Shown: positions 34,937 through 48,634 of the stretch, in pieces
Layout of the letters: every line of letters starts with the position of its first letter
Position numbering within the stretch: position 1 is the first letter of the stretch
Assembly (NCBI GenBank): GCA_020064725.1
Contig: JAGTWJ010000013.1
Coordinates: 744,001-808,000, forward strand
Reading direction: 5' to 3'
Origin: Drechslerella dactyloides
Lineage: Eukaryota > Ascomycota > Orbiliomycetes > Orbiliales > Orbiliaceae
DNA: 64,000 nucleotides
Position numbers and translations under genes: made by a program
Notes under the pieces: generated by a model
Seen by the model: only the letters and a program-made list of their open reading frames with translations
Databases searched by the model: none
What the model was told of the DNA's origin: nothing

Positions 34937-36602
34937 GAGCTACGGCAACGTCAATGTAGTCTTGATTTACGGGAGAACACACCGTTGTTCAATTTTGGAA
35001 ACCGACTTCTGAACCTCCCAGCCATCCATCCTGTACTCTGTCGTCTGCCTTTGTCGCCCTAATAGCTTGTCTCGATCTCAAGTGCCGACGTCTCCTACTT
35101 CTTAGAGGTAACGTGTGATCCTCGAGAAATCCCCAGGTTGATAGCTATTATACTATCCCGTAGCTTTAGTGTGCTCCCCCCTAAAATATAGAAGATCAGG
35201 AATATAATACACGTCTTGGTCTTCGATATTGTCGTAAGAATATATAGTGCTCCTCACTATTAGTATATTACCAGCCGTGCCCCGCACGCATCCATCGATA
35301 TCATATATTAAACCGGAACAAGCACCCTCCGCCTTACACCTTAGCGCCTGGTCTTGAGGCTAACAAAACCCCGCTTTTTTCTTGGCTGCATTGAATATGC
35401 ATGTGGAACTTGTCAATGCAATACGGCACTTGATAGCAGCTTCGGAAACTCGGGAACCTAGGAACCTCTGGGATCCCAGGAATAGGTGCATCCGCATTAC
35501 GGAACGCCTCCAATTCTCAGAAATAGTATTGACGTCAATTGAGGTGCATGGTCAATAAGTAAGTAGGTATATATTTAGCTAACGACGTGCAACTAGATCT
35601 ATGGGTCGATCTATGCTTATAAAACGGGCAGGGCAATACAATCTGGCAGCGCTAGCGCCGGCAAAAATCCAGTCGAACGAACAGTCAAAACTAATATATA
35701 ACGAACGCTAACGGTACCGATATCCCATTGCAAGAATTAAACGAAACGTCATCATATCAAAGTGATCAATCATATCGTGATAGTATAATATTGTGTTTTA
35801 TCTTCTTTCTCTCCCTCTCTTCTCTCTCTCCTTCTCGCGCGCGCCAGGCCAACTTTAGCACACGTGGTACGGTACGCAAGTTAGACAAGTAGCTGGACAA
35901 TATTCAGAAAGAAAAGAAAAAACGGAAAGTAAGAAGGATATTCTTCCGTAAATACAAAGACTTTATACACGAAGAGTGGGAGTGGTAGGGGAGCGAGCGG
36001 GTGAATAAGTATGTAAGATAACAAAAGGAAAAAAAAATTGGAAGAATAAATGTAAAAAAGTGGTTTCAAAAGAAGATGAAGATTCCAAGTAATGATAAAA
36101 ACAAATGAAGGGAGGTTTTTTCACAATAAAAGTTTCCCATTCTACCCGATGAACTCCAAGATAGATTAGAGTGAACGCGATCAAAAAAACGAAAGATACG
36201 ATTGACATAAGGAAAGGAGATAGTGCGATGCGCATGGGGACAAAAAACAGTCGGACAGGTAACAAGCTCAAATCGCAGAATGATGCCGTGCTGTGTTTTA
36301 ATGTTAGTAGTAGTATAAAATGTGTTAGTGGGTAGCGATGATTAGTGTACAAAGGAAAAATGGTGGTGTGGACAAAAAAACTGGGAGGACGAAAGGAAAA
36401 AAGAAAAAAGGTGTTCGATCATGACAGTTAGTGCTTGCAGCAGCTTATCCAAAAAAAGACAAAACATTTATAAATGATGATGATTGTTAGTGAAGCAGTG
36501 CAGCGGGAAAACAAAGAAACGTAACATGTACAATGAAATGTGTGGTCAGAAAAGGGCGTCACCAAGACTCGACGTCGTCGCAATAATCAAAAAAGGCAAC
36601 CG
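34937..36602. other. intergenic region upstream of the small gene and downstream of apsA
   Basis: 1.7 kb, AT-rich, with short A-runs and TA-rich patches (35.1-35.3 kb, 35.7-36.5 kb). The right end is the 3' flank of apsA. No coding frame is supported. Confidence 0.55.
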
Positions 36603-39600
36603 TTACGAGGAGATCATTGACCGTGGCACCTCGGGCGAGGGGAGCGCCGCGGACTGCGAGGTTGGCGAAGCCTGGCTGTGGCTCTGCGGCTGGGTCTGCG
36701 AGGTCATGCTGTGGGTGTGGGTATGGTTGTGGACGACGCCATTGCGGTAGCTTTGACTGCTGCGGCGGCCGCCGACCGTTCTCCGTGGAAGCGACCCAAC
36801 ATTATGCGCACCTAACATAAAATTATTAGCGTAAACTCGATGATGGAACTGTAGGAATAAAATGCTTACCATCACAACACTCGCGGACGTTCTCCAACCT
36901 GTCGCGCTCGCGGTCCTGCCTCTCGTACTCGTGCCGCAGGTCCTCGGCGCTATCGTTGACCTCGCTGGCATCGTAGATCGAGTGCAGGGTCGCCCTGCTG
37001 GCGCTCCGGCTGCCTCTCAGGCTGCCGAAGGGAACGCTGGACCGGAAAATGTTGCTGAGCCGCGACATGGATCCCTGCGTGTGGATCGTGTGTCCAGAGG
37101 CCTGGGAAACCTGTCGCTTCTGCATCATCGGCTTGGTCGGGGTGACGGACGCCTGCGTGGTTCGGCTGTTGTACGAAGAGAGGGAAGGGGCGTTCCGAAC
37201 AGCCGCGGTAGAGTACATTGGGTCGAACTCGCGGGTGTCCTCGTGCGTCACGGAGGCGGTGGGGTCTTCGCTGTCGTCCTCGATTCCCTGCAGGCTCTTC
37301 TCCATCAGGTAGGAGAGGGCGTTCAGCCAGGTCTCATGTCGCTGTCCCGTCGGCGCGGTGAACTTGATAACCTTGCCGTTCGGCGCGAAGACTATCAGGC
37401 TCTTCCTGTGCAGACCGGGTGGGAGAGGGTTGTCATCGGTGACGATCTTGAGACCCTCGATCGAGACACTCTTGGCGTTGGCCTGGGCGGCGGAAGTGGA
37501 CGGGTCGTGGTCGCTCCAGTACAGTGTCTTTGTGTACGGGTGGACCCAGAAGAAGCGTCGGTGGCGGTTGTTGGAGAGGCTGCTGCGGCCGACGTTGCGG
37601 GTGTACTTCCACATGTACTCGCCAATCATCGTCTGCGTGATGGCTTGGATGAGGCGGGGGTCGTTGGTCTGGTCGCCGCCACGGCCGATGCCCGGTAGCG
37701 GATTCCGTTGCATCTGGAAGCGCTCATCGAGATCGGAGGCGAACGATGATACGCTGGACCGTCGAGTGGGGACCGGAGACGAGACGTTGCTGCGGTTGAT
37801 CTCCATGGACCGGCCGGACATGTTCCTGGGCCGGCCGTTCATGTCCACGGTGCGGGTCGAGACGGGGCTAAGTGTCGGCACGGTGTGTCTGAAGTTCCGC
37901 GACGCGGATGCGGGGGCGAGCGGGGGTCCCATCTGGCCGGTGGTATTGCGGTGGGCGGCAATCTTCTCGTCGGCGTTGGGAGGCAGAGGCGGGGCGTTCT
38001 GCATGGTCCTGACGCTGGCAGCGCTGTTGGGTCGCCGGACGGTCTTGGTGAGGCTCTCGCTGCTCGTCGGTCTGGTCTCGAGCATGACACGCTTGCCCTT
38101 GCCCATGTTCTCCTTCTCCAGACCCTCGACGAAGACCTCGTGCTCAGAGCCCTGGTTGTTCGAGATCTCGCGGAGAGGGACCTTGTTGCCATTGACCTGG
38201 AGGGAGGTGGGGCTGGAAGTGGCGGTTTCGTCGGTCGCGATCTCGGGTCCCTTGCGGGCGGTTGCGATTCCGAGGCCGTTGACTTCGGCGGGTTTCTCAA
38301 CCTCGACGATGCGTTCCACGATCTTTTCGACCTCGACGGGAACCTCAACAATCTTCTCGACGACCTTCTCAACCTCGACGGGTACCTCGACAATTTTCTC
38401 AACGGGGACTTCAACGGGGACTTCCACGATCTTTTCCACGGGTACCTCGACGATGCGCTCAACGGGGACTTCCCTCTCGACGATCTTTTCGACCTCCACG
38501 ATCTTCTCGACCTCGACGGTAACGGGGACTTCCTTCTCCACAATCTTCTCAACCTCAACGGGCACCTCGACGATTTTCTCAACGGGCACCTCCTTCTCAA
38601 CGATCTTCTCAACGATGACCTCGATAGGAACCTCCTTCTCGACAATCTTCTCCACCTCGACAATCTTCTCGACGGGTACTTCCTTCTCGACAATCTTCTC
38701 GACGATGACCTCGACGGGGACCTCGACGCGCTGCTCCACAATCTTCTCAACCGGCACCTCGACGATCTTCTCCACAATCTTCTCGACGGGCACGGGCACG
38801 GGGACAGGCACCTCAACCCGCTTCTCGACAATCTTCTCGACTTCCACAATCTTCTCAACGGGTACCTCGACAATCTTCTCGACGATGACCTCAACGGGGA
38901 CCTGCTTCTCAACGATGACTTCAACGGGCACCTCCTTCTCCACGACCTTCTCCACGATAACTTCGACGGGCACCGTCTTCTCGACAATCTTCTCAACGGG
39001 AACCTCGACCACCACCTCAACAATCTTCTCAACCTCAATCGGCTTCTCGACGAACACCGTGACGACCTTATCCTCAACGGGGTCCGTCATGACGCCGGCC
39101 TCGCGGAAGGTAACAGGGTCACGTTTAACAGGCTCCATCGTCGCGGACTGCGGCTCGACAAGCTCATCGTCACTAGCCCCTGAGCTCATCTCGCCCAGCT
39201 CCGCGAACAAGCTGCGACTCGCCTGCGTCACCGCCGACTGCGGTGTGTTCTCAACGCTCGACGCACCGCCGCCCAGCTCCGCGAACAACGACCGGTCCTT
39301 CGGCAGCACCGCTGACGGCGGCGTGCTCTCAACGCTGTCGACGCCGCGGTTGGCAGAGGCGAATACACCGCCTTCGCTGAGGCCGCGGCGCGCGCCACGG
39401 TTGATCCGCAGCTTGAGACGCTGCCCTTGCGACATGCTCTTGATCGTGCCGAAGGCGTCCTCGTCCGACTCGTCGCTCTGGTTGGCCTCGATGCGGCTGC
39501 GCATGCTGCCGCGGTTGCTGCCACGCTGGCTGCGCTGGCCGCTGCTGCTGCGCATGCTGCCACGGTCGCTGCCAGGGCGGGAGCCGAGGCTGCTGGGTTT

Positions 39601-41362
39601 CGTCATGGGTCTGAGGAAGCCGTCTTCGCCGTTGACGGTGCGGGTTGCGTAGGGGGTGTCGGTTTCGGTGTCTTCGCCGGTGGATTCGGCCATGCTTTCG
39701 GCGCCGGTCTGGAAGGCGTCCGTGGTCTCGGCTTCGGCTTCGTTGGCGGTCTCGAACGAGGAGGACTCGGCGGCGGTCTCGAAGCGGTCGCTATCGGCGA
39801 TAGGGTCGCCGCGGACGGACTCGTGGTCTTCCCAGTCGTCGTTATCGATCATTGTGACGTCGGTGCGGGTCTTGCGGTTGTCGCCCATCTTGATGGGTGG
39901 CCGCAGCGGCTTCTTGAACTTGCCGTCGTCAAGCTTCTTACGCCTGGTGCTGCCGCTGTTCTGGCTGCCGCGCTCCATGCGGGACGATTCGAGGTCGTCG
40001 CGGGCATCCTGCAGCATGCGGCGCAGTTCGGCCTTCTCGGTCTTCTCGCGGTGGATGGTGGACTTGAGACTGGTGATGACGCGGTGGGCGTGGTGCAGGG
40101 AGCTCTTGAGGGTTTCCGTCTCGAGCATGGCGTGGCGCGGGGTCGCTTTGCTCGGGGAGGGAGGCGGGGAGTTGTCGGGCGTGTCGTCTTCCTCCTTGAC
40201 GTCCTGGGGGCCGAGTTCGGAGGCGTTCTCGCTCTGGTAGTCTTCGTGTCTGAGGCGGGCGCGATCCTTTTGGCTTTCTTCGAGCTCGCCGGAGAGCTCA
40301 TCGATCTTACGCTTGAGGGCTGCTCGCTCGGTGTCGTTGATGGTCGCGTTCCGCTTCATGCTCGCCAGTTCCATCTCGGTGGCTTTGTGGATGGAGTTCG
40401 AGGCTTCGACATCCTTGGCGTGGGATTGTTTCAGCTCGTACATCTCCTTCACGAGGTGCTCCTTTTCAGTGGTGATGGTGTTGATTTGGCTGGCGAGCTT
40501 TGTCTCCGCATCTTTCGAGGCGCTCGCGGCGGCACGGAGATCTTGGAGGCTCAGTTCCAAGTTCCAGTTTTCCTCCTTGTAGCGCTGCTCGGACTCGTCG
40601 AGCATCTTCAGCCGATTTTCCTGCTGCTCCGTCTGGACCTCGAGCTTGGATTTCTCCATCTCGATGGCCTTGATGCGCTCATCTCGCTCGTTGAGGAGGT
40701 TCTGCAGCTGGCGGACGGTGACGATGAGGTTGTGGCCGATGTCCGTTGCGAATTGGATGTCTTGCAGCCGATTAGGCTGGTTCCTCTGTTTCCGCGACGT
40801 GGGAGTCTTGCCGCTGGGTGTCGTGGATAGGCTGAGGGCAGGGGAATCGGGTATCTGCGCGGGAAAAAGTTAGTATTCTGTGCCACGTGCGTGGTGTGTC
40901 CGAGCATGTTGTTGTGCGACGCGAACAACAATTCACTTGTAGAACATTGGAAATAAAGAAATAAAAACTCACCCCTAGGAAGGCCATGTCTTTCGACGGC
41001 GAGTCGTAAGCGCTGGACAGGTACGCCGATTTCGATGCGCTGGCGGAGAAGGCTCTGGCGCTTTCCCGGCCGACGTCGTCGTATTCTCGCTGCAGGTCTT
41101 CGAGCTGTTGCCGCAGGTCGGACGACAGCTCGTCGCCGTTCTGGCTCTCGACTTCTCGGAGCCGGTCCATCAGCCGCTGTTTTGTCGCCCGCAGTTTCTC
41201 GCCCACGTCGCCGACGAGCTCGAGATGCCGTGTGGCGTCTTCGATCTGGTTCGCGATCGTGCGCGAGGCCTGCGAACGGGTCAGCGGCGGGTCGGCCATG
41301 CTGGGCGGTGGGGGCCGTCGCGGCGTGATGAAGGGGTTGTCGGATTCCACCCCGGAAGCCAT
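36603..41362 (-). CDS. apsA: cortical anchor protein ApsA/Num1 with C-terminal PH domain (1527 aa)
   Basis: Three exons, 41362-40973, 40854-36870 and 36811-36603, in frame; 1527 residues. The order is: an N-terminal coiled-coil segment, long coiled coils (about 190-460), Ser-rich linkers, a region of about 250 residues made of VEK-IVE and VPVE repeats (about 729-986), more low-complexity sequence, and a PH domain of the Mcp5/Num1 type (about 1194-1310, with NRHRRFFWVHPYTKTLYW). Num1/ApsA proteins sit at the plasma membrane through the PH domain and capture dynein and mitochondria; loss of ApsA in Aspergillus disturbs nuclear positioning. The last exon is short, His/Ser/Gln-rich and poorly conserved in look, so the C-terminus is the least sure part. 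Long antisense frames over this gene arise from its biased repeat codons and are not taken as genes. Confidence 0.92.
38290..39065 (-). repeat. long VEK-IVE / VPVE coding repeat inside apsA
   Basis: About 770 bases of degenerate tandem repeats whose units encode V-E-K-I-V-E, V-P-V-E and K-E-V-P-V-E-V-I-V-E-K variants in shifting order. Almost every unit has alternating Val/Ile and charged residues, so it may form an extended beta or coiled rod. Units differ at silent sites, showing age or selection on the protein rather than recent expansion. Confidence 0.9.
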
Positions 41363-42228
41363 GATGGGCTTCTGTCTGGCTTCGTCTCCCGTCGTCTTTG
41401 CTGGTTAGACTCCGGAGCGGCGATTGGCCCTTGTGCTGGAAATGACGAGCAAAGGGGGTGAATGGTGCTCGACGTCACCGGGATTCCAGAGTCTGGTCGA
41501 AAGAGGAATGGAGGGAAGCGAGGGACGGCAGGGCGCGAGGGGAAAATCTCAGCGCGCAGAATGTTATTATTCGCGAGCGAGCGAACAAAAAAGATGTCTC
41601 TGCCTTCCAAAATAATGCGACAGGACGAATGGCGCGCGCTCGACCGCGTTCTGCGAATCCTCCGCTGTTCCGGACGCGACTTTCGTGAGCGAGCTGTGGC
41701 TTGCTTTTGGGGGTGTTCTTGACTTTCGTGAGGCGGAACGTGGAGGTTGTAAACAACACGGGCGACAATCAACGGCGCAGAGTGGCGGTGGTCATCAACG
41801 TTGGTCCCTTTCTCCGACGGACGAGGCGGCGGTCCTTGCGCCTGGGACGAGGATATTGCGATCGCCGGTAGCGGTCGTGGAGGTGTATGGCGGCGGGCGA
41901 ACGAAACGAGGCAGCCGGCCAGCCTGCTCTTTTTTTTAATAGTCCGGTCGCGAGGCACGTGTCGTGGTCCGTGGCAGGAAGGGAGGAGAGAGGACTGCTG
42001 CTGCTGTCGACGGGTTAACCAGGCGGCAAAACGGAGGAGGGCGAGGAGTAGAGAGCAATATAAGACGGGGAGCAGGAGGACGGGGATAGAGCAATAACAA
42101 TCAATCAATCACGCAGGGAAGGCCGGCGGCTGAAGGAGCGACTGTGCAGATGGACGGAAGAAGAGGGACAAAGGAGAAGCAGACGAAGGGCAATCGGGCA
42201 GAAGACGGGAGACGAGAAGAAAAGAAAA

Positions 42229-42271
42229 GAACTAAACTAAAGAACTAAACTAAAGAACTAAAGAACTAAAG
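42229..42271. repeat. short tandem repeat of GAACTAAACTAAA / GAACTAAA units
   Basis: Two 13-base units followed by two truncated 8-base units, in the apsA upstream region. Non-coding. Confidence 0.85.
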
Positions 42272-42582
42272 ACGTGACACAAAGGAGCGACGTGAAGCTT
42301 GAAGAAAAGACAAGATGAAGTGCAAACGAATGACTTGAAGAAGAAGAAGAAGAGAAAAAAGAGGTGGAGGAGGGACAGGAAGAGGTGGAGAAGCAGCGGG
42401 AGGAGGAGGAGGAGGGAACAGACGAAGCGGAGGAAACGAAACGGCCGTGAGAGAAGAGAAACGCGGGTGAAGCAGGCGAGAGGAAAGGGGATAGTCAAGT
42501 CAAGAGTCTGAATCGCGACTGATGAGATCTCTCTCGCGCGCACTCTCACTCTCGCTCTCTCTCATTCGCAGGCTCTCTCGGG

Positions 42583-42602
42583 CTCTCTCTCTCTCTCTCT
42601 CT
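42583..42602. repeat. (CT)10 microsatellite
   Basis: Ten CT units within a longer pyrimidine-rich tract (42528-42610) upstream of apsA. Confidence 0.85.
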
Positions 42603-43408
42603 TCTCCTGCCTGCTCGTCGACGGCGGCAGACCCGATCGTGGCTTGCGTTCTTTTTATTACTCCTCGCCTGTCGCCCGTGTTTTCTTTTCCTTCCGGTCC
42701 TCTCGGGCTGAGGGGGGTGGTATTTTCGGCGATGTGTGCGGGGCGGAGGGAAAGGGAGGCAGAGGAACGCAATAATGTCTGAACGTATGGGAACAAAGGG
42801 TTTTCGCGCCCTCTCGGGCCAGCCAGTCGGACGAGAAAGGCTGCAAGCCAGCAGGGAAGGACAGCCCCGGCCCGATGCTACCACCAATGTAATGCAATGT
42901 AATGTACGGACAGGCCCATGCAAGCAGGCAGGCAAGCAGCATCAACTAGTAGCAGCAGGCAAGGGCACACGTATGAGGAGGGAAAGACAGGCTATCTCGC
43001 TTTCGGACGGTGGGCTTGCAGCCGGAGCAGCTGGAAACGGTGAGGTTCTTGCGATCGCGGGAGCAAAAGAATGGGAAGCCCATGGCGTAATTAAACTCGA
43101 GCAGCAATCTTACCAGATATGTTTTTCTTCCCTTCTCGCGGGAGCTGTCGATTCTGGCGACGGACGGACGGACGAGCGACGAGGACGAGGCGGGAATGTT
43201 ACGGACAGCGGTATAATATGCAATGCAGCCGGTTACCGTGGGCGCTGGCTGGCTGGAATCGAAGGCTGCAATGCAGTCGTCTGTCCTTAATATCCGACCG
43301 ATGTCTGCGAGAGGACTAGCACAGTACTATAACGCTAGCGATAAAGGGCCGCTGACGTTGGAGGGCGAGTGACGTGAACGGGGACTAGCGTGGCGAGACG
43401 AGATTGAC

Positions 43409-43432
43409 TGATTGATTGATTGATTGATTGAT
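43409..43432. repeat. (TGAT)6 microsatellite
   Basis: Six perfect TGAT units in non-coding sequence. Confidence 0.85.
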
Positions 43433-43908
43433 GGTGTCTCAAGACGTCTCGAGTTCGATCGCGGGAGGACGGTTTGGGGTTTCGTGGACGGACGCTGCTG
43501 CACGGACGGCGAGACTGTCAATTAATATCGATTCGTGATAACGCTATTTCGACCGGGGGGCCACTCCAGAATGGCGTCGAGATGGTATCGAGCCGTCGAC
43601 GGGAATCACCAGTCGTCGACGGACAAGAAGAAGGGAAGAAAGCAGAACGAGCAGAAGAGAAGAGAAGAAGTAAAAGTGAAGAATGCGGTGAAAGGAGGCT
43701 TGGTGAATTCAAGCAAATGCAATCCAGCCAGCACCGCAGGCCGCGATGACGAACAGAACAGAAAGAATCCAGAAAAACTGACAGCAGAAAATTGACAGCA
43801 GGGAAGTGGAAGAGAAAAATTAAAAAGGAACAGTCGACGGGCAGGATGATAAAATAAAATAAACTCCAACTCACACGTCTGTTTACTTTTCCGCCAGCTA
43901 GCAGGAGG

Positions 43909-43929
43909 AGCAGCAGCAGCAGCAGCAGC
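43909..43929. repeat. (AGC)7 microsatellite
   Basis: Seven AGC units, continued imperfectly by further GCAGC motifs to about 43985. Non-coding as far as can be seen. Confidence 0.85.
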
Positions 43930-46900
43930 GGAAGCAGCGTCTTCGCATAGCGCAGAGCAGTGCAGCAGCAGCCGGGCAGCGCAGCGCTTGTTCCTTCGCT
44001 CGTTCGACTACGACAGGCAGCCCGATATTAATAATAACCCATGTCAATGTATGTATGTACGTCTGGTATGGACGGTATGTATGTCAACCGGGGCCGGCAA
44101 GTTACGTTAGTCGGTCAAGGCAAGCACTGTAAGTTCAAGGCTTGCTTGCAAGGTACTGTACAATGGCGAGGTATGTAAGTATCTGTGGGTAAATATTATG
44201 TGCATGCGTCCGGATCCCGTCTCAAAGTAACGGCGGCCGGCGATTACCTTATATATACTTCTCTCCAATATACACCCTGGACCCGCCAGCACGAGCTAGT
44301 TACCTAGCTTTGTAGCTAGCTACATAGTTGGTTCACTCGATACACGCTGGATGCATGCATGCATCGCCCAGGGTTGTCCCGCCGATGCCTGCTGGCTGCC
44401 TGTCGCAGGCTATAGCGCGTGTAGTTAATTAATTGTCTACCAAATTATCTACAAGTCTACCAAGCCATCTATCTATCGACTCTACATGTCATGATAATTG
44501 GAGGCATATTTATTTATTTCATCGCGGCGAACGAGAGGTTACAGACTGTCCAGATGTGCCGTTCTTATACACACCTCATGATCATCTCGCAAGAGCCAAG
44601 ATGCACCGGCCAGCTCCATCTCTCCGCCGATATACGTCGCTGGCTTTCCTTCCTTTCCTTTCTTTTATCTGAACGCAGCTGCCGAACCGACAGCTGGACT
44701 GACGCTAGCGAACATGCTAACGAAACAGACAAGAGACAGCAGACAGGTATCCGTCCGCTGCAGGTAAACAAAAGCCCCGAAGCGTCGCCCTGGATCCGAC
44801 ATGTGTACCACATCCTATCATATCAAGACCCTTGACTGTATAATATAACATACGCCTGTATGTGTATATATATTCATCTTCGTCGACTCGTCATTTCCAC
44901 ACGAATTTTAATTAATTAAAAAGTCCAACTGTTGGCCGTACGTTGGCATGCTGTGCCATGCTCCCGTACATACTACGTCTATATATACACCGCCCGTGCG
45001 ACCATGCACCCAGAGATATGCCATACTATCCGGCACCGGAATGGAAGAAAATTCAAAGCCGAGTGCGAATATACGAATGCACGGTGGGTGGATGCGTAGA
45101 TAAGCTTGATCGTTCACTGCAACATTGCAGTCCCGCCCGTATGCACTGCATGCACTACACCGGACCCGCCGAGTGAGTATACTACGCGAGTGGACTGGAC
45201 ACTTCATACCCCCCCTCCTTCTTCCCCTCCCCTCCCCTCCCGACCATACCATATCATATCACTAGAGATACACCTATACGAAACAATTCGATCGATACAC
45301 CATATTGCATTTCCTATCACACCGGCACCCGGAGGTGGCCAAATGTACAGTGCGCACACTATATCACCCACACACCCACCTGCATCGGGCATACCCACAT
45401 GAAGACACGCACCTCACCCAGACATTCACCGAACTCCTCCTCACCTCCCATCCGTCTAGCTAATCTGTGACTGTGACTCCGTGTCTGTCCGTCTGGTCTT
45501 TCACGTATCGATCGAGTCAGCTCGGATCTGACGCCCAGCATGCCAAAACGCTCCGTGAACGCTAGCGACTGCCATTATTATCACCACGGATCTGGACCCC
45601 ACACATGTATGCACGACCGTGAGAACAGCCGCCTGCTTGGCTGATGTGCCGCCTCTTGACACTCAGTACTCCTCTATGAGATTAACTCTGTCCTGATGCG
45701 TTTGCTGATTAATTCCATTCACAGATAATGAATGTGACTGCTGTGTGAGGATGGTGAGAAGGGAGTGAGGTTCGTGTGCATGCTTTGTTTTGTTTACCAA
45801 CGAAGCGCGCTCGAGACAGACGGACAGCCACGCATACGCACACAGCTCGCGAGACGGAGTGCGTCCGAACACTACATACGGTAGTGAATGGATCCTGGGT
45901 CGTGTCTGGCCGGGGTTGGCTGGTACAACGTGGTCTGGTTGGCTCGCCGGCTTCGCTGGCAGGCACGGCAGGCAGGCACACCTTGCAAAGATGTCGGTCG
46001 GTCGCGATCGAGGGCGTTCCTCCTGCAGTTTTTCTTGTTTTCCTCCATTTCTTTTTCCCCTTCGACTAATAGAATTTCGCGGCGACTGCCAGACTAATGG
46101 CCTCCTGCAGCCTCGTCTTCCGTTGTTGACGCCGGTTTGTTTTCATGTGAAGTGGATTCGCTGGCGACTCGACTGCCACGCAGCTGCAGCGATGAGCTCG
46201 ATGCGTGTTTGTAGACGTGACACGCAGCCACGCGAGTCGAATCGCCCCGTTGTGGCTGTCCGTGTATACAATTGTACGTACATGTACACGTCTACGACGA
46301 TGATAAATACCGCTGCTCGCGCTCGCCGCGCAATCGGCCCTCCGAGACACCGGCCGCGGCATGCCTCGCCCCATACTCCTTCACCAGTATACGACCATGG
46401 CATTTCTAATCCGCCCTGCGCCTACATTTGAAAATACGATTCCAGTGTCACCGTCTTGGCAGCAAGTAGGTCAACAGCACGGCCACAAACAACGCAGGCA
46501 CCGTCGTCCAAAGTCCAATCCGACCGCTGCCGTCCGAAATAGCAGCCGGAAACCCCCATCCGTTCCCAAAATGCACCTTCATAATCCCATCCCATTCCAT
46601 CAAATCGCATGGACAGCCCAATCCGATACCGTATCCATGCGTTCGCATGCATGCCAGAAGCCGTACCCAATATCCCCTCCTTACCAAACCCTCCAATCGA
46701 CTTTCCCATCCCACATCCCCAATATCATGCAAACACCCTCGTATTACCTTCAAAAATCATGCACCATTATATTATATCATTGCACGCACGACTCGCAGCC
46801 ATTGCGAACCAGGTTTCAATGACATATAAATATCTCCCGCCGCGGTAAATATACACATACATCCGTCCAAAACATTAAAAAGTACCGGTACCTGCGCGCA

Positions 46901-48634
46901 TAACTTTATGCACGCAGGAACGTTACAAGTCCCGTCACCTCGATCAATGCAATCTTCATCTTAACATTCGAGTCAAACCCCGCCGGCCGGCGCACCCGTC
47001 ATGCTCTACTTCGTAGTCACTACGCACGCGCTGCACGGCACTCCAAAATACTACCGTCAATGCCGTATTAATATAATTATAATAGTATAATACAATCTGT
47101 CGGTTGAGAGCTCGGATCCGGGTGTTCGTGCACCCGGTTATCCATCCATCCGTGCCTGCATGCCTTATAATACATCATTATACATAAGACTTGAGTCAAT
47201 CGATCGCAGTCGGGAGATGCTCTTCTGAATGATTCCTATATACGTGCATGTGGCGCTAGCCGCAATGTCATCCCCCTGATCAACGGGAATCGATAAATAT
47301 AAATCTGTAGATATGCTTGATCAAGCTCTTGGTATATAAGCCAGATCTATCCGCTGGTCGCAGTCGGAGATCCGGGTGGATACGCACATGCACGCACGAT
47401 ATCCAGCATGCGGTTCCGAATTCAAGATCGAATAGAATATATCCGGATATATCATATAGGTAATTGACTAAAACTAATCCGATCGATTGAGCTCCAATTA
47501 GATGCAGGACCAATTCAATCGGTCTTGAATCGACGTGCTCGCGTGCTGATCATGATCAAAAAATTGCGAGCCGTAGGATATGATAACTTTATACCTATTG
47601 TATTTTCATGCAGTTAGTAACAGACTGCAAGGAAGTTTCGACATTCCCATTCACAATTTTATCACAATATAATATGGGAGCAGATGAGCTTGCAAATTTT
47701 TTGTATATTATCTTGAGATTGCATATTAATTGCACGGTCTACAAGCCTGATTTAATCAGATGACCCGGCCGGTCTGATGCGAGACATAATATGTATAGGT
47801 ATAAAGCTAGATGTTCTGTTCTTGTGGATCCAGCGATTGAATTATGTACACACCGCAGATACCAATTCTGTGTCTAGACGTCCGTTTTATCGAGACATAT
47901 CGATATCGATGTAATGGCTTATGCATGGCCTTGTGCATTGCAAGGCAAAGATCAAGCATCCTCAACTCTATGAACCTAACAATATGAATTGAGTCTCGAG
48001 CCTGTATCGATATATCTCCCAATCCCACATCGGATCTGTGTAATTCTATGATATGAATTAAATGCCACCTGCACCTCGAGACAAACAACCCCATCGGTCT
48101 CGTGAAGGACTCGACCTTTCAAATTTATATTTATCGATCTGGATATATTCTGCCCGTGAACATGTTAACAGTGCAGTCGCTATTTCCAGTGATCAGGAAT
48201 GGATACTCTATATTACAATAATCGATTATCGATATCTGTACACGGGTATGTACACTCTCTATCCATCCACTCATGCTTCCTCCTCCAAGACTCTCCAAAC
48301 TATAGCTAGCTACCCCACTCGAAAAAATACCCCCCCGCTCGCCATATTAATACAATCTAGACTACTACCCATATCCAAATTAAATCCTATAGGTACTGAA
48401 TAAATGAACGATAAAACCCCCGCTGCCAAAATACCCCCAGATGCATGCATTCTATATTCATTCCAATAGGTGCAGCGTAACAAATAGCAAACCCAAGTCT
48501 GTAAATGTCCGGGACGCAATCTACCCGATTGACAGACAAACAGACGCACGAGATTCGATAACTCCCGCAATAAAATCGCTCACAGCACATTCGATCGTTC
48601 GACAGACTCATCCATCCAGGTCGTACGTTAACAC

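Larger units (their letters stand above)
41363..48634. other. 7.3-kb gene-poor block
   Basis: No frame with conserved features was found on either strand. The left part (41.4-43.9 kb) is the apsA upstream region, purine-rich near 42.3 kb and carrying several microsatellites. The middle (44-46.8 kb) has mixed composition and many short GTAC/TGCATG-type motifs. The right part (about 46.8-48.5 kb) is clearly more AT- and TA-rich. No terminal repeats, transposase or reverse transcriptase fragments were recognised. Confidence 0.55.

Noticed and set aside
37358..39652. 764-codon plus-strand open frame (Ser/Thr/Phe repeats) and a 432-codon frame at 37885-39183
   Set aside because: Both are exact antisense shadows of the apsA repeat; their composition follows from the complement of the VEK/VPVE codons, and the opposite strand carries a recognisable protein with a PH domain.
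39427..40830. 467-codon plus-strand open frame, Ala/Gly/Val-rich
   Set aside because: Antisense to the coiled-coil region of apsA, no domain, composition explained by GC-rich third codon positions.
46800..48600. AT-rich stretch considered as a transposon remnant
   Set aside because: No terminal inverted or long direct repeats, and no transposase or reverse-transcriptase motifs in any frame; kept only as a composition observation.
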